Assembly (NCBI GenBank): GCA_028293825.1
Contig: JAQGNY010000039.1
Span: 62,001-126,000, forward strand
Origin: Verrucomicrobiaceae bacterium
Lineage (GTDB): Bacteria > Pseudomonadota > Gammaproteobacteria > Pseudomonadales > CAMLJR01
Length of the DNA stretch: 64,000 bases
Direction: 5' to 3'
Both the position numbers and the translations under genes were made by a program. Below, in pieces: positions 8,720 to 16,850 of the stretch. Numbering within the stretch: position 1 is the first letter of the stretch; every line of letters starts with the position of its first letter. The notes under the pieces are model-generated. The model saw nothing but the letters and a program-made list of their open reading frames with translations. It ran no database searches and had not been told where the DNA came from.

Positions 8720-8748
8720 GCAGTGTCGATCAATCCGCTCGACACTGC
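8720..8748 (-). terminator. Hairpin after the DapB-fold dehydrogenase gene
   Basis: A perfect 10-bp inverted repeat (GCAGTGTCGA and complement, 9-base loop) lies 30 bases beyond the stop of the minus-strand dehydrogenase gene. It probably separates that transcript from the AveC-like gene 224 bases further on. There is no clear T-tract, so a rho-independent role is uncertain. The rest of the 8497-8777 gap shows nothing recognisable. Confidence 0.5.
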
Positions 8749-8777
8749 ATTGAATCTTCACGCGCACGTCGGCAATA

Positions 8778-9839
8778 TTACTTAACACGCCGAAATGCAT
8801 CGGTGCCCCACACCGGCGGCACATCGGCCAACGATAGAATGCCGGGCTTCGCGTCGATCACATACGGCACTGCATGCACCGCGTTCATCGCAGCCGTCCA
8901 GCAGCCCTGATCGGTATGATCTTCATCGTGAATGCCGACATTAATTTTTACCGACATCGAGGGCACACCCTCGAACACCAGCGTCCAACCTTCACCGCGC
9001 GGCCAATCCGGTGCCAGATTAGGATCCATACGCGTGTAATGTTGCATCACGATGACAGGCCGCCCCTCGGAAATAATTCGCACGCCGAAATTCATCGCCG
9101 CCACCGTACCTTTACGAATAAACCCTGACGCCACTTCAAAATCGTGATCGGCTACCACCACATCGCGAAAACATTGCGCTTCATCGATTTTGATGCCGGC
9201 TGCTTCCGCCAATAACACCGCGGACGGACGCCATACGTGGCCGACGAATTCGAGATTAGTAAACATCGGAGTCGGATCATCCGGCTCGTAACCGAAACCC
9301 ATGCAATCGAACATTTGAAAATGGCTCGGGTATTTGTCGTACACCAGCGATTCGTACGCCGACATTTGATCGATACGGCGCGACAGCCGCGTCATCATCA
9401 ACGCCACGCCTTCGCTGACAAAGCCGGGCATCACACCCAAGCCGTGAAAAGTAGTACCACCGCGTTTGCAGGCGGCGGCAATATCACCTTCGAATTCGGC
9501 GCTGATGCCTTTTGGATAAACAAATTGCGTCGACGTCGCGGTAACATTTTTACCGCTGGCCAGCAGATCGCAAACATCGCGCAGGCTGCTGGCTAAATCC
9601 ATTTCCGCCGATGCCAGAAACAATACGCAATCGGCTTCGGTATCGATAATTTTTTGGCGATCATTAGTGACGGCAACACCGAGTTTTCGTGTCTCGCAAA
9701 TTTCGCCGAGATCGCGACCGGCTTTTGCAGCGTCGTAAACAAAACCGGCGACGATTTCATAATCGGGACGCTCGGCCATAGCCTGTACCGCTTTGCGCGC
9801 GGTAAATCCAGTTGCCCATTGAATGACGCGGTATGTCAT
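8778..9839 (-). CDS. NAD(P)-dependent amine-dehydrogenase-family / DapB-fold oxidoreductase
   Basis: A 353-residue protein with a DapB-like Rossmann domain. It opens MTYRVIQWATGFTARKAVQAM, where the glycine loop follows the first strand, and continues with VAGFVYDAAKAGRDLGEI, a dinucleotide-binding turn. GLGVMPGFVSEGVALMMT forms the start of the second domain. The nearest family known to me contains 2,4-diaminopentanoate dehydrogenase and many uncharacterised proteins from actinobacteria and hydrocarbon or steroid degraders. The substrate is not identifiable. The start at 9839 is decided by a strong AAAGGAGGATATCGCA site; the open frame upstream to 9923 is not conserved-looking. It is divergent from a TetR gene across 335 bases, the classic arrangement for control by that regulator. 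Confidence 0.8.
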   Translation of the reverse strand: MTYRVIQWATGFTARKAVQAMAERPDYEIVAGFVYDAAKAGRDLGEICETRKLGVAVTNDRQKIIDTEADCVLFLASAEMDLASSLRDVCDLLASGKNVTATSTQFVYPKGISAEFEGDIAAACKRGGTTFHGLGVMPGFVSEGVALMMTRLSRRIDQMSAYESLVYDKYPSHFQMFDCMGFGYEPDDPTPMFTNLEFVGHVWRPSAVLLAEAAGIKIDEAQCFRDVVVADHDFEVASGFIRKGTVAAMNFGVRIISEGRPVIVMQHYTRMDPNLAPDWPRGEGWTLVFEGVPSMSVKINVGIHDEDHTDQGCWTAAMNAVHAVPYVIDAKPGILSLADVPPVWGTDAFRRVK

Positions 9840-10174
9840 TGCGATATCCTCCTTTAATTTTTGGTTTTCGTTATGGTTATTGTCGCGCTGGCCGCGCTGT
9901 CGATCAGCCGCCGACACTAGCAACTAAGCAAACCACGTTCAATCGAATTTAATTGTATGTATCGGCAAATTATCGGCGCAGCCGCGCGTTGATTTAATGG
10001 CGCAACTGCGCGACAGTGAACGACGTATTTTCAGCAGCGTAACGCGTTGCGTTAAAACCACTCGACCTCAACGATTATTTAAATAACACAGCGACACATT
10101 TAATTTCATTGACAACCCAAGCGCGGTAAAACGAATTACTTACAACAATAACGATACAGCCCTAAGAGATGCAA
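9840..10174. promoter_or_regulatory. Divergent regulatory region with candidate TetR operator
   Basis: This gap separates the divergent DapB-fold dehydrogenase and TetR genes. It contains the near-palindrome CGTAACGCGTTGCG at 10038-10051 (one mismatched pair), a plausible operator size and symmetry for a TetR dimer. A TTGACA hexamer is at 10109-10114, but no good -10 follows at 16-18 bases, so no promoter is called there. Confidence 0.4.
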
Positions 10175-10897
10175 ATGACTTCACGCGCGGACAACACCCA
10201 CTCCGATCAAGAGCGCTCCGACCATGAACGCCGCAGCAACACCGGCAAGCTGACACGCGCACGCACCGATCAGGCCAAAGAAAAAGTACGCGCCGATGTC
10301 ATTCGCGCCGGGCAAGAATTATTTGCCGCTGAAGATTTCGAAAAAGTATCGCTGCGCAAAATTGCAGCTGCGGCCAATTACAGCCCCGGCACCGTGTATC
10401 AATATTTTTCCGACCGCGATGCCTTGTTCATCGCCATCCGCGATTTGGAATTAATAAAACTGAACGATGCGTTGCACGTCATCGCCGACAAAGTGGCAGA
10501 CCCCGAGCAGCGACTGTGGAAAATGATCGAGTATTCGATGAAGTTTTGGAAAAAGAATTTCGGCCGTTACGGCGAATCGTTTTTAAGCGGACCGCCGCTG
10601 AAAAAAATCAACGCCACTACCACGCAAAGTAATAGCAGTCATATGGATCAATCGCCCGCATCGGCGACGCTGCACCAATTGTTCGATAATTCGATGAAAG
10701 ATTTTTTCGATACGTTGCCGCGCCATCCACTACCAGTGACTCATGCCACCGATGCAATGATCGCTGCGATCGATGGCGTAATGATTATTCCCGATACATC
10801 GCCGCACCGCCGTTGGACCGAAAAGAAAATTCTCAGCCGCATTGTGTTCGACGCGCTTGTGCATCACTGGCGCGCGCTGACTAACGAGCGCAATTAA
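10175..10897 (+). CDS. TetR/AcrR-family transcriptional regulator
   Basis: A 240-residue repressor-type regulator. After a charged 30-residue N-terminal tail, the helix-turn-helix domain spans roughly residues 40-90, with SLRKIAAAANYSPGTVYQYFSDRDALFIAI being the canonical recognition helix region (motif continues across 10371-10440). The C-terminal ligand domain is unassigned. ATG at 10175 is preferred over 10169 because AAGAG then has a six-base spacing. It is divergent from the DapB-fold dehydrogenase gene and precedes the PKD-esterase gene by 410 bases; it most likely controls the divergent gene, its own, or both. The inducer is unknown. Confidence 0.9.
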   Translation: MTSRADNTHSDQERSDHERRSNTGKLTRARTDQAKEKVRADVIRAGQELFAAEDFEKVSLRKIAAAANYSPGTVYQYFSDRDALFIAIRDLELIKLNDALHVIADKVADPEQRLWKMIEYSMKFWKKNFGRYGESFLSGPPLKKINATTTQSNSSHMDQSPASATLHQLFDNSMKDFFDTLPRHPLPVTHATDAMIAAIDGVMIIPDTSPHRRWTEKKILSRIVFDALVHHWRALTNERN

Positions 10898-11307
10898 CTG
10901 AGAATGTAATAGCAGTGAAAACGATAAATGCATTGAAACTAATCGACCAATCTGGACAGCGGCCGTCATCGCGCTAACGCAAATAATCCCTCGCGTGTAA
11001 CAGCCTGAATATCCGACTTGAGTCCCGCGGCTATTTAACGACGTAACCTTTACGACGAGTCCGTCCGCTTGCGGACTAATCCATCAATTTTAATACGTGC
11101 CCTACCCTACCCTGCTCGCATTCGCGTCCGCTGGTTATTCCCACCAGCGCTGGTGAGCGCCCCTCGGTTACAAATATTTAATTTACACTTTCGACCAATT
11201 ACTAAGTTACACTCGCGTCCAATAAAAATGGACCGGTAAATTAGCCGCGCCGCAACACCTAAACCAACACGACCCACCCTTGATTTCGGATTAAATAAGG
11301 AGCCGCT
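10898..11307. promoter_or_regulatory. Upstream region of the PKD hydrolase: palindrome and direct repeats
   Basis: No gene is supported in this 410-base gap. It holds a perfect 14-bp palindrome, CACCAGCGCTGGTG, at 11142-11155. Two 19-bp direct repeats follow at 11183-11201 and 11207-11225 (TTACACT core, then CCAAT, 15 of 19 identical, 24-base period). The gap ends in a good ribosome-binding site, AAGGAG, before the next ATG. The sites could serve a regulator, for instance the adjacent TetR protein. Confidence 0.4.
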
Positions 11308-13389
11308 ATGAGCGCACCGATAAACCTTGAGGATTACAAACCCACCGACCCGTATTTCGGCAAGGCGTATATCGATCGCGACGAATGGCGCGAAGCGCCG
11401 TTTCCGAATCGCAATATCCACGGCGGTTTCGCCGGCACCGATACGCGTTTTACGTTTTATTTTCCGGCACAAGAACACTATAAAAACCGCATGTTTCAAC
11501 CGATCGAAGGCGCGCATGCCGGTCATGAAGAAGCGTTCGGCGGTGCCATGGGTTTGATGCTCGGCGGGCTGCCGATGATCGCGCGCCTCGGCGGCTTTAT
11601 GGTCGAGTCGAACGCCGGCCATATCGGCGACACCATCGATGAAAAAGCCGGTCCCGACCCCACGCTTTATGGGCACCGCGCCAGTGTCGAAACCGCGCGG
11701 CTGTCTAAGTTCGTCGCGGCTCAGGTTTACGGTGCAGCGCCGAAATACTCGTACGTGTGGGGCGGCAGTGGCGGCGGTCGTCGTTCGCCGCTGTGTTTGG
11801 AATATGGCGCCGGTGTTTATGATGGCGCGCTGCCGTTCATGGGCGGCGGCAATGTAGAAGAACACGGCACCACGTCGCGCGTGCGCAGCGACGGTCCGGT
11901 TGCATTCGGTTCGATGTTCAACGTGCAGCGCGTGCTGCGCGACAAAATGGAAAGTGTCGTCGATGCGATGCAGCCCGGCGGCAGCGGCAATCCGTTCGCC
12001 GGATTAAATACGCATCAGGCGGAAGAACTCGCCAATTTGTACCGGCTCGGCTATCCGCGCGGCGACGAATACATGATCAGCCAGCCGATGGGACAAGCAT
12101 GGCTGTGGTGCTCGATTGCCGATCTACTGCAAGAAGAAGACGCCGACTATTTCGATGCGTTCTGGACCAAACCAGGTTACGCCGGCCACGACCAGCCGTG
12201 GTTGGTCAACGACGATCTGATCAACATCAAACTCAAAGTTAAACGCGTCATTACCGCTAAAGAAATGCTAACCAACCCGGCGTACTCCGGCCCCGAGTAC
12301 GCCCGCGCACGGCCAATGGCTGCAGCGATGTCGTCGATGTCGGGCCGCGAATCATTGCCGTTGGCGGTTGAACTGGAAGGCGTCGGCTCGGGTTATCGGC
12401 TCGGTACCGGCGTGCGTATCCTGAGCGGCAAAGCGGCAGGCCGCCAATTGTATTGCTTGAATCACGGCGGTAATTTGTTGTTCTGCGACGGTCGCGACGA
12501 CGCCAATATTCTGCGCTTCACCGATGTCGAGCCCGGCGATGAAGTTCATGTCGATAACCGCGCCTTCCTCGCCTACTGCTATTACTACCGTCATCACGCG
12601 TCGGCCGATGCCGCCTTCGATTTCACCCGCCTCGACGGTCAACCGATTTATCCGCAACACGGTGTGCCGTTGGCATCGCCATTAATGGGCGTGCCCTACT
12701 CCGGCCAATACGAAGGCAAATTGATGTGGGTGCATCACACGCACGACGCGTCGCTGTGGCCATCGCAAGGTTTGATTTACGAGCGCGCCGTCAAGCAGGC
12801 ACAGGGTGAAGCAAAAGCTGCCGAAAAATTCTGTCTGCGCTGGGTCGATAACGCCGAGCATTTATCGCCGGCATTTTTACCATCGCCACCGAATCGTTCC
12901 ACCGCGACGTGGCTGGTCGATTACATGCCGTACATCGAGCAGAGCCTTGCCGATTTATGCACGTGGGTCGAGCACGGCATCAAGCCGGTTCAGACTAATT
13001 ATCAATTTATCGATGGCAAAGTGATTTTGCCGGCGACGGCAAAAGAGCGCTTAGGCATTCAACCGGTGCTGACAGTGCGCGCCAACGGCGAAGCGCGGAT
13101 CGAAGTGCCGGTCGGCAAATCCATCACCGTGGAAGTACATGCGGAAGTGCCGCCAAACGCGGGCACCATTGTCGGCGTACTGTGGGATTTCGATGGCACC
13201 GGCAAGTTTCCGGTGGTGCAGGAAGTCGATGGCAAGCAAACCGAAATCACGCTGACCACCACACACACCTACGACAAACCGGGAACGTATTTCGCAACTG
13301 CACAGGTGCTGTCGCATCGAGACGGCGATGTGAAAGCAACCTCGCGCCGCGTCCCGAATTTGGCATCGGCGCGTGTGGTAGTTAAATAA
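11308..13389 (+). CDS. Predicted alpha/beta-hydrolase with C-terminal PKD domain
   Basis: A 693-residue protein that I cannot place in a named family with certainty. A nucleophile-elbow-like GGSGGGRR has Ser at residue 154, and later segments offer candidate Asp (HHTHDASLWP, about residue 478) and His (WVDNAEHLSP, about 516) partners, the order of a tannase/feruloyl-esterase-like alpha/beta hydrolase. Residues from about 600 to the end form a PKD-like beta sandwich (WDFDGTGKFPVVQ and THTYDKPGTYFATAQV). No signal peptide is present: the protein starts MSAPINLEDYKPTDPYF directly after AAGGAG, which is odd because PKD domains are usually extracellular. It lies just upstream of two TonB receptors and may act on what they import. 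Confidence 0.65.
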   Translation: MSAPINLEDYKPTDPYFGKAYIDRDEWREAPFPNRNIHGGFAGTDTRFTFYFPAQEHYKNRMFQPIEGAHAGHEEAFGGAMGLMLGGLPMIARLGGFMVESNAGHIGDTIDEKAGPDPTLYGHRASVETARLSKFVAAQVYGAAPKYSYVWGGSGGGRRSPLCLEYGAGVYDGALPFMGGGNVEEHGTTSRVRSDGPVAFGSMFNVQRVLRDKMESVVDAMQPGGSGNPFAGLNTHQAEELANLYRLGYPRGDEYMISQPMGQAWLWCSIADLLQEEDADYFDAFWTKPGYAGHDQPWLVNDDLINIKLKVKRVITAKEMLTNPAYSGPEYARARPMAAAMSSMSGRESLPLAVELEGVGSGYRLGTGVRILSGKAAGRQLYCLNHGGNLLFCDGRDDANILRFTDVEPGDEVHVDNRAFLAYCYYYRHHASADAAFDFTRLDGQPIYPQHGVPLASPLMGVPYSGQYEGKLMWVHHTHDASLWPSQGLIYERAVKQAQGEAKAAEKFCLRWVDNAEHLSPAFLPSPPNRSTATWLVDYMPYIEQSLADLCTWVEHGIKPVQTNYQFIDGKVILPATAKERLGIQPVLTVRANGEARIEVPVGKSITVEVHAEVPPNAGTIVGVLWDFDGTGKFPVVQEVDGKQTEITLTTTHTYDKPGTYFATAQVLSHRDGDVKATSRRVPNLASARVVVK

Positions 13390-13406
13390 CTAAGCAGTAA
13401 ATACTT

Positions 13407-13435
13407 CGGCGGGCGCTTAAATTCGGCGCCCGCCG
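13407..13435 (+). terminator. GC-rich hairpin after the PKD hydrolase gene
   Basis: A perfect 10-bp inverted repeat (CGGCGGGCGC and complement, 9-base loop) lies 18 bases after the stop codon. Only a short CTTTA follows, so it is a strong hairpin with a weak T-tract. It likely ends the hydrolase transcript before the receptor gene. Confidence 0.6.
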
Positions 13436-13626
13436 CTTTAGCATTCGTAAAATAATTCTTCTTAGTTAATTAAATTTCGCTTCTCCCACTTATTAACTCC
13501 GCGAAACCGCCTAACAACGCATACGGGGCTTTTATGAAATAATTTTAAATATACATATCTGTAACTTTACATTTTAATAGGCCAACTTTTAAAAATAACA
13601 ACTGCTTACACTGGGGAAACATAAAA

Positions 13627-16185
13627 ATGCGAAAGAAGCCAAATTGGAAATTTCTTTGTTCTAATGAATTAGCGGCGGCGAGTACTGTCGCGTTGATTTT
13701 AACTACAGCGATGCCAATGGCAGCGCGGGCTCAGGATGCAGAGGAGAAAAAACCCAGAGTCATGGGGCTGGAGGAAGTGTTCGTCACCGCGCGTAAACGC
13801 GACGAGAACCTGCAGGAAACTCCGATCGCGATGACCGCAATCACTGCGGACGAATTACGCGCCAAAGCGATTGATTCGCCACAAAACTTGATGCTGCACA
13901 CACCCGGCCTGGAAATTCGCACCGCCGGATTGCAGCGCAACAACCTGCAGTTTTTTATCCGCGGCCAGGGCTCAACTTTCGGCTCAGCGCCGGGCGTTGT
14001 CACTTATTTTTCCGATGCGGCGGTCGGCAATTCGCCAAAAGTCAGCATTGGCAACAATGGGCAGTTCTTTGATCTGGAGTCGGTGCAGGTTTTGAAAGGA
14101 CCGCAGGGAACCCTGTTCGGCAAAAACACGACCGGCGGCGCGGTGCTTTTCACCCCGCAATCCCCCGGCAACGAATTCGGTGGCTTCCTGCAAGCTAAAC
14201 TCGGCAATTACGGCATGCAGGAATACACCGGTGCAGTCACCGTTCCCATTGTCGATGGCATTCTCAGCACCCGCCTGGCGGGAAATATTATTCGCCGCGA
14301 TGGTTTCACCAAAAGCTTAACCACCGGTCAAGAGCTGGATGACCGCAACCGCGATTCGTACCGCCTCGGCATCAGCTTCACCCCGACCGATTGGTTCGAC
14401 AACTACACGATGTTTCAACACAACACCGTCAACGAAAATAACACCGGCACGGTGTTAGTGGATTTCAACGAAAATAATCCGATATATGGCGCCGCCGGTG
14501 CTGCTGCAATTGCATTGCAACCAGGATTATCGCCCGCCCTGCCAAATGGCGGACTTTGTTATCAACTCAACCAGGCCACTCCTGCCAACATCCCCGCGTG
14601 CATAGCAACACGGCTGGGCATCTTGACCAATTTGAGAAACGGACTGATCGCCGAGGAAAACCGTGTTAAAAACGGCGGCGACAGTGCTAAACGCAAAACC
14701 GTGACCAGCGACATGTTGGTTTACGAAGGTAAAACCGAACAACTGAACAACATCACCAAAATAGAGCTGGGAGAACTCGGCTGGCTCGGCGAAACTTCGG
14801 TCAAAAACGTGTTCAATACCGTTCGCAATCTCGGCGTTCACACCAAGTATGACTCCGGCTCACCACTTCCGAACGGCCTAGTTTTCAACAATTACGGCAT
14901 GGTCAATTTCGTGCCGGTGGCCGACTCCAAGTCGGATGGGCGCAACGATTGGTTCGACGACTTCAGCGAAGAATTCCAAATCTTCGGCAGCATCGCCGGA
15001 AAACACGACTGGATAGTTGGCTACTACTACGAAGAGGACAACGACGAGCTCAATTACCCGCCGCTGTTCAGCGCCTATGGCAACGTCTTTAGTCCCACGC
15101 TGAGCCCCTCGGTGGTTGCTACCTTTTCGAAAAATAGCTTGAACCGGGACCGCGGGTACTTTGCTCAAGGCACTGCCGATCTTTCGGATTTCGTGGACGG
15201 ATTGAAATTGACCTACGGCTGGCGCCATTCGGAATCCAATTTCGACGCCTTCGGACTAAACCCCGATCCACTGGCGTTGTCGCAGGGCAATCTGGTTCCG
15301 GGCACCACCGGCGCGCCCCGACCGAAAGTTCGCAGTCAGGCAGATACGCACAACGTGGGCGTGGACTATCAAGTCACACCAGAAATGCTGCTCTATGTCG
15401 CCAGTCGCACCGGCTTCAAACCGGGCGGTGCCAACGTCGCCCCACCGGCCGGCTCGGTAATAGCCGGCTACACCCCGGAATACGGTCCAGAGAAAGTCGA
15501 GGACGTCGAGTTCGGCATAAAAGCGGATTGGGATATTGCAGGCCACCCGCTGCGGACCAACCTCGCGATCTATCGCACTTGGTATAACGACATTCAGCGC
15601 TCGCAAACGCTGTCGCTCAGCGGTGTTCCGTTCACGCAGACCGGCAATATTGCCAAGGCCCGCATCGACGGTCTGGAGTTGACCGCGATCTTCCAGGCAA
15701 CGGATAGCCTGTTGGTGACGTTCAATTACAGTTACATCGACCCCGAGTATCTGAAGTGGCCCGGCACCACCACGGAAGTATTAACCGGCCAGACCAAAAA
15801 TCTGATCGACAGCCCCTTCGTCGGTACGCCGGAAAATCAGGGTACGCTCTCGCTCAGCTACATTCTGCCGACACCGGCAGCATGGGGTGAAATGACAGCA
15901 CAGATTGATTACTACAAGCAGAGCTCGGTACATTTGAACGATACCGAACTGGCCGATGGTTTCGGTAAAGAGCCCGGTTACGACAATATCAACATGCGTC
16001 TCTCGTGGGCCAATGTGGTCGGCGCTCCGGTAGATCTCGCGTTGTTTGTCACCAACCTAAAAGACGATATCCACGCGCAATCGTTGAACTCGTTTTATTC
16101 GGTAGTCGGTACTGCCAACGCGGTGTACAGCGAACCACGCATGTTCGGTGCTGAAGTTCGCTACCGCTTCGGCGCGAATAAATAA
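13627..16185 (+). CDS. TonB-dependent outer-membrane receptor
   Basis: An 852-residue receptor. A Sec signal peptide ends near residue 36 (LTTAMPMAARAQ). The plug domain follows with EEVFVTARKRDENLQETPIA and VLKGPQGTLFGKNTTGGAV, hallmarks of the sphingomonad/proteobacterial receptor group; the beta-barrel occupies the remainder and ends AEVRYRFGANK. A Cys pair in one extracellular-loop segment (GLC...AC, about residues 314-326) is conserved in the paralogue downstream. It should take up a bulky or scarce compound with energy from TonB-ExbBD, which is not encoded here. GGGGAAA precedes the ATG. It is closely similar along its whole length to the receptor at 16851-19427, so one arose by tandem duplication. 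Confidence 0.93.
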   Translation: MRKKPNWKFLCSNELAAASTVALILTTAMPMAARAQDAEEKKPRVMGLEEVFVTARKRDENLQETPIAMTAITADELRAKAIDSPQNLMLHTPGLEIRTAGLQRNNLQFFIRGQGSTFGSAPGVVTYFSDAAVGNSPKVSIGNNGQFFDLESVQVLKGPQGTLFGKNTTGGAVLFTPQSPGNEFGGFLQAKLGNYGMQEYTGAVTVPIVDGILSTRLAGNIIRRDGFTKSLTTGQELDDRNRDSYRLGISFTPTDWFDNYTMFQHNTVNENNTGTVLVDFNENNPIYGAAGAAAIALQPGLSPALPNGGLCYQLNQATPANIPACIATRLGILTNLRNGLIAEENRVKNGGDSAKRKTVTSDMLVYEGKTEQLNNITKIELGELGWLGETSVKNVFNTVRNLGVHTKYDSGSPLPNGLVFNNYGMVNFVPVADSKSDGRNDWFDDFSEEFQIFGSIAGKHDWIVGYYYEEDNDELNYPPLFSAYGNVFSPTLSPSVVATFSKNSLNRDRGYFAQGTADLSDFVDGLKLTYGWRHSESNFDAFGLNPDPLALSQGNLVPGTTGAPRPKVRSQADTHNVGVDYQVTPEMLLYVASRTGFKPGGANVAPPAGSVIAGYTPEYGPEKVEDVEFGIKADWDIAGHPLRTNLAIYRTWYNDIQRSQTLSLSGVPFTQTGNIAKARIDGLELTAIFQATDSLLVTFNYSYIDPEYLKWPGTTTEVLTGQTKNLIDSPFVGTPENQGTLSLSYILPTPAAWGEMTAQIDYYKQSSVHLNDTELADGFGKEPGYDNINMRLSWANVVGAPVDLALFVTNLKDDIHAQSLNSFYSVVGTANAVYSEPRMFGAEVRYRFGANK

Positions 16186-16199
16186 GTTATGTTCCGACG

Positions 16200-16233
16200 G
16201 GGAAACAGTGTGCGCCAAATGCCACTGTTTCCC
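16200..16233 (+). terminator. Hairpin just after the first receptor gene
   Basis: A perfect 11-bp inverted repeat, GGGAAACAGTG and CACTGTTTCCC, with a 12-base loop, begins 15 bases past the receptor stop. No T-tract follows directly. A comparable 15-bp hairpin occurs 13 bases after the second receptor gene, so it may stabilise the mRNA 3' end or pause polymerase before the true terminator. Confidence 0.55.
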
Positions 16234-16258
16234 TGCAGCAAAAAAATACTCTCCATTT

Positions 16259-16287
16259 GCCTCACCATTAGAGTGGGGCCTTTTTTT
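16259..16287 (+). terminator. Rho-independent terminator after the first receptor gene
   Basis: A 7-bp stem (GCCTCAC with GTGGGGC, one G-U pair in RNA) and a 7-base loop are followed at once by CTTTTTTT. This is a standard intrinsic terminator on the plus strand. Confidence 0.75.
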
Positions 16288-16598
16288 AAATGTGTTATCG
16301 CACCACCCTCATACACATTCTCAGCCTCCGCAACAAGGCGCACATAAGTTACCTTTACGTAACAATTATATTTTTGGCATAAACAATTTACGCCGCGCTT
16401 TCCCCGTTGATGGAACAGGGGTTTTTACCCTGAAAAATAAAGCACATCAAACCTCGCTTAAATCCTCCTCAAACACTCCTCAAACACTCCTCAAGCAAAT
16501 AGCGCAATAATTTCCGAAGTCAGTATTAAAATTCTTTAATACTTTTTATTGAAGAAATATTGACCCCTTTAGCTGAAAAAAATCTTTCACCATCAAAG

Positions 16599-16628
16599 TT
16601 TTAAATAGACAGCGATGTCTATTTAAAA
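16599..16628. promoter_or_regulatory. 13-bp perfect inverted repeat upstream of the receptor relic
   Basis: Arms TTTTAAATAGACA and TGTCTATTTAAAA enclose a GCGA tetraloop. It lies 51 bases before the decayed receptor leader and 222 bases before the intact second receptor. The AT-rich arms lack a following T-run, so an operator or a structured 5' untranslated region is as likely as a terminator. Slightly upstream, at 16467-16496, an 11-base unit CCTCAAACACT is repeated about two and a half times. Confidence 0.5.
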
Positions 16629-16679
16629 TTTAATTGCCTCACCTAAAACAATAACAGTGGCTCACCACAGGATAATAAG

Positions 16680-16802
16680 ATGCATAACAAGCTCAGCTGG
16701 AAATTCCCTCGCATAAATGGATTCGCTGCCGCCGGAATACTGTCCGTGCACGCAGTTTTTGCATAGACACGCAGCGCAAACCAAACACAGCCACAAAAAT
16801 AA
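16680..16802 (+). pseudogene. Relic of a TonB-receptor signal peptide
   Basis: An ATG with an AGGATAATAAG ribosome-binding site opens a 28-codon frame that ends in TAG at 16764-16766. The start, MHNKLSWKFPRINGFAAAG, resembles the first receptor's MRKKPNWKF...ELAAAS signal peptide. Reading through the TAG gives ...ANQTQPQK before a second stop at 16800, resembling the second receptor's AAQTQPQP just after its cleavage site. This looks like the start of a third receptor gene that lost its body and gained a stop. Only the signal-peptide part remains; a translated leader peptide is an alternative. Confidence 0.6.
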
Positions 16803-16850
16803 TAGAAAGCTAACAACACCGAAAAAAATAACTATAGAGAGGATTTTTGT

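Noticed and set aside
10109-10137. TTGACA as a promoter for the TetR gene
   Set aside because: No acceptable -10 hexamer occurs 16-18 bases downstream.
11107-11865. 252-codon minus-strand frame over the PKD hydrolase start
   Set aside because: It is opposite a well-supported gene, has no ribosome-binding site and is of low-complexity shadow type.
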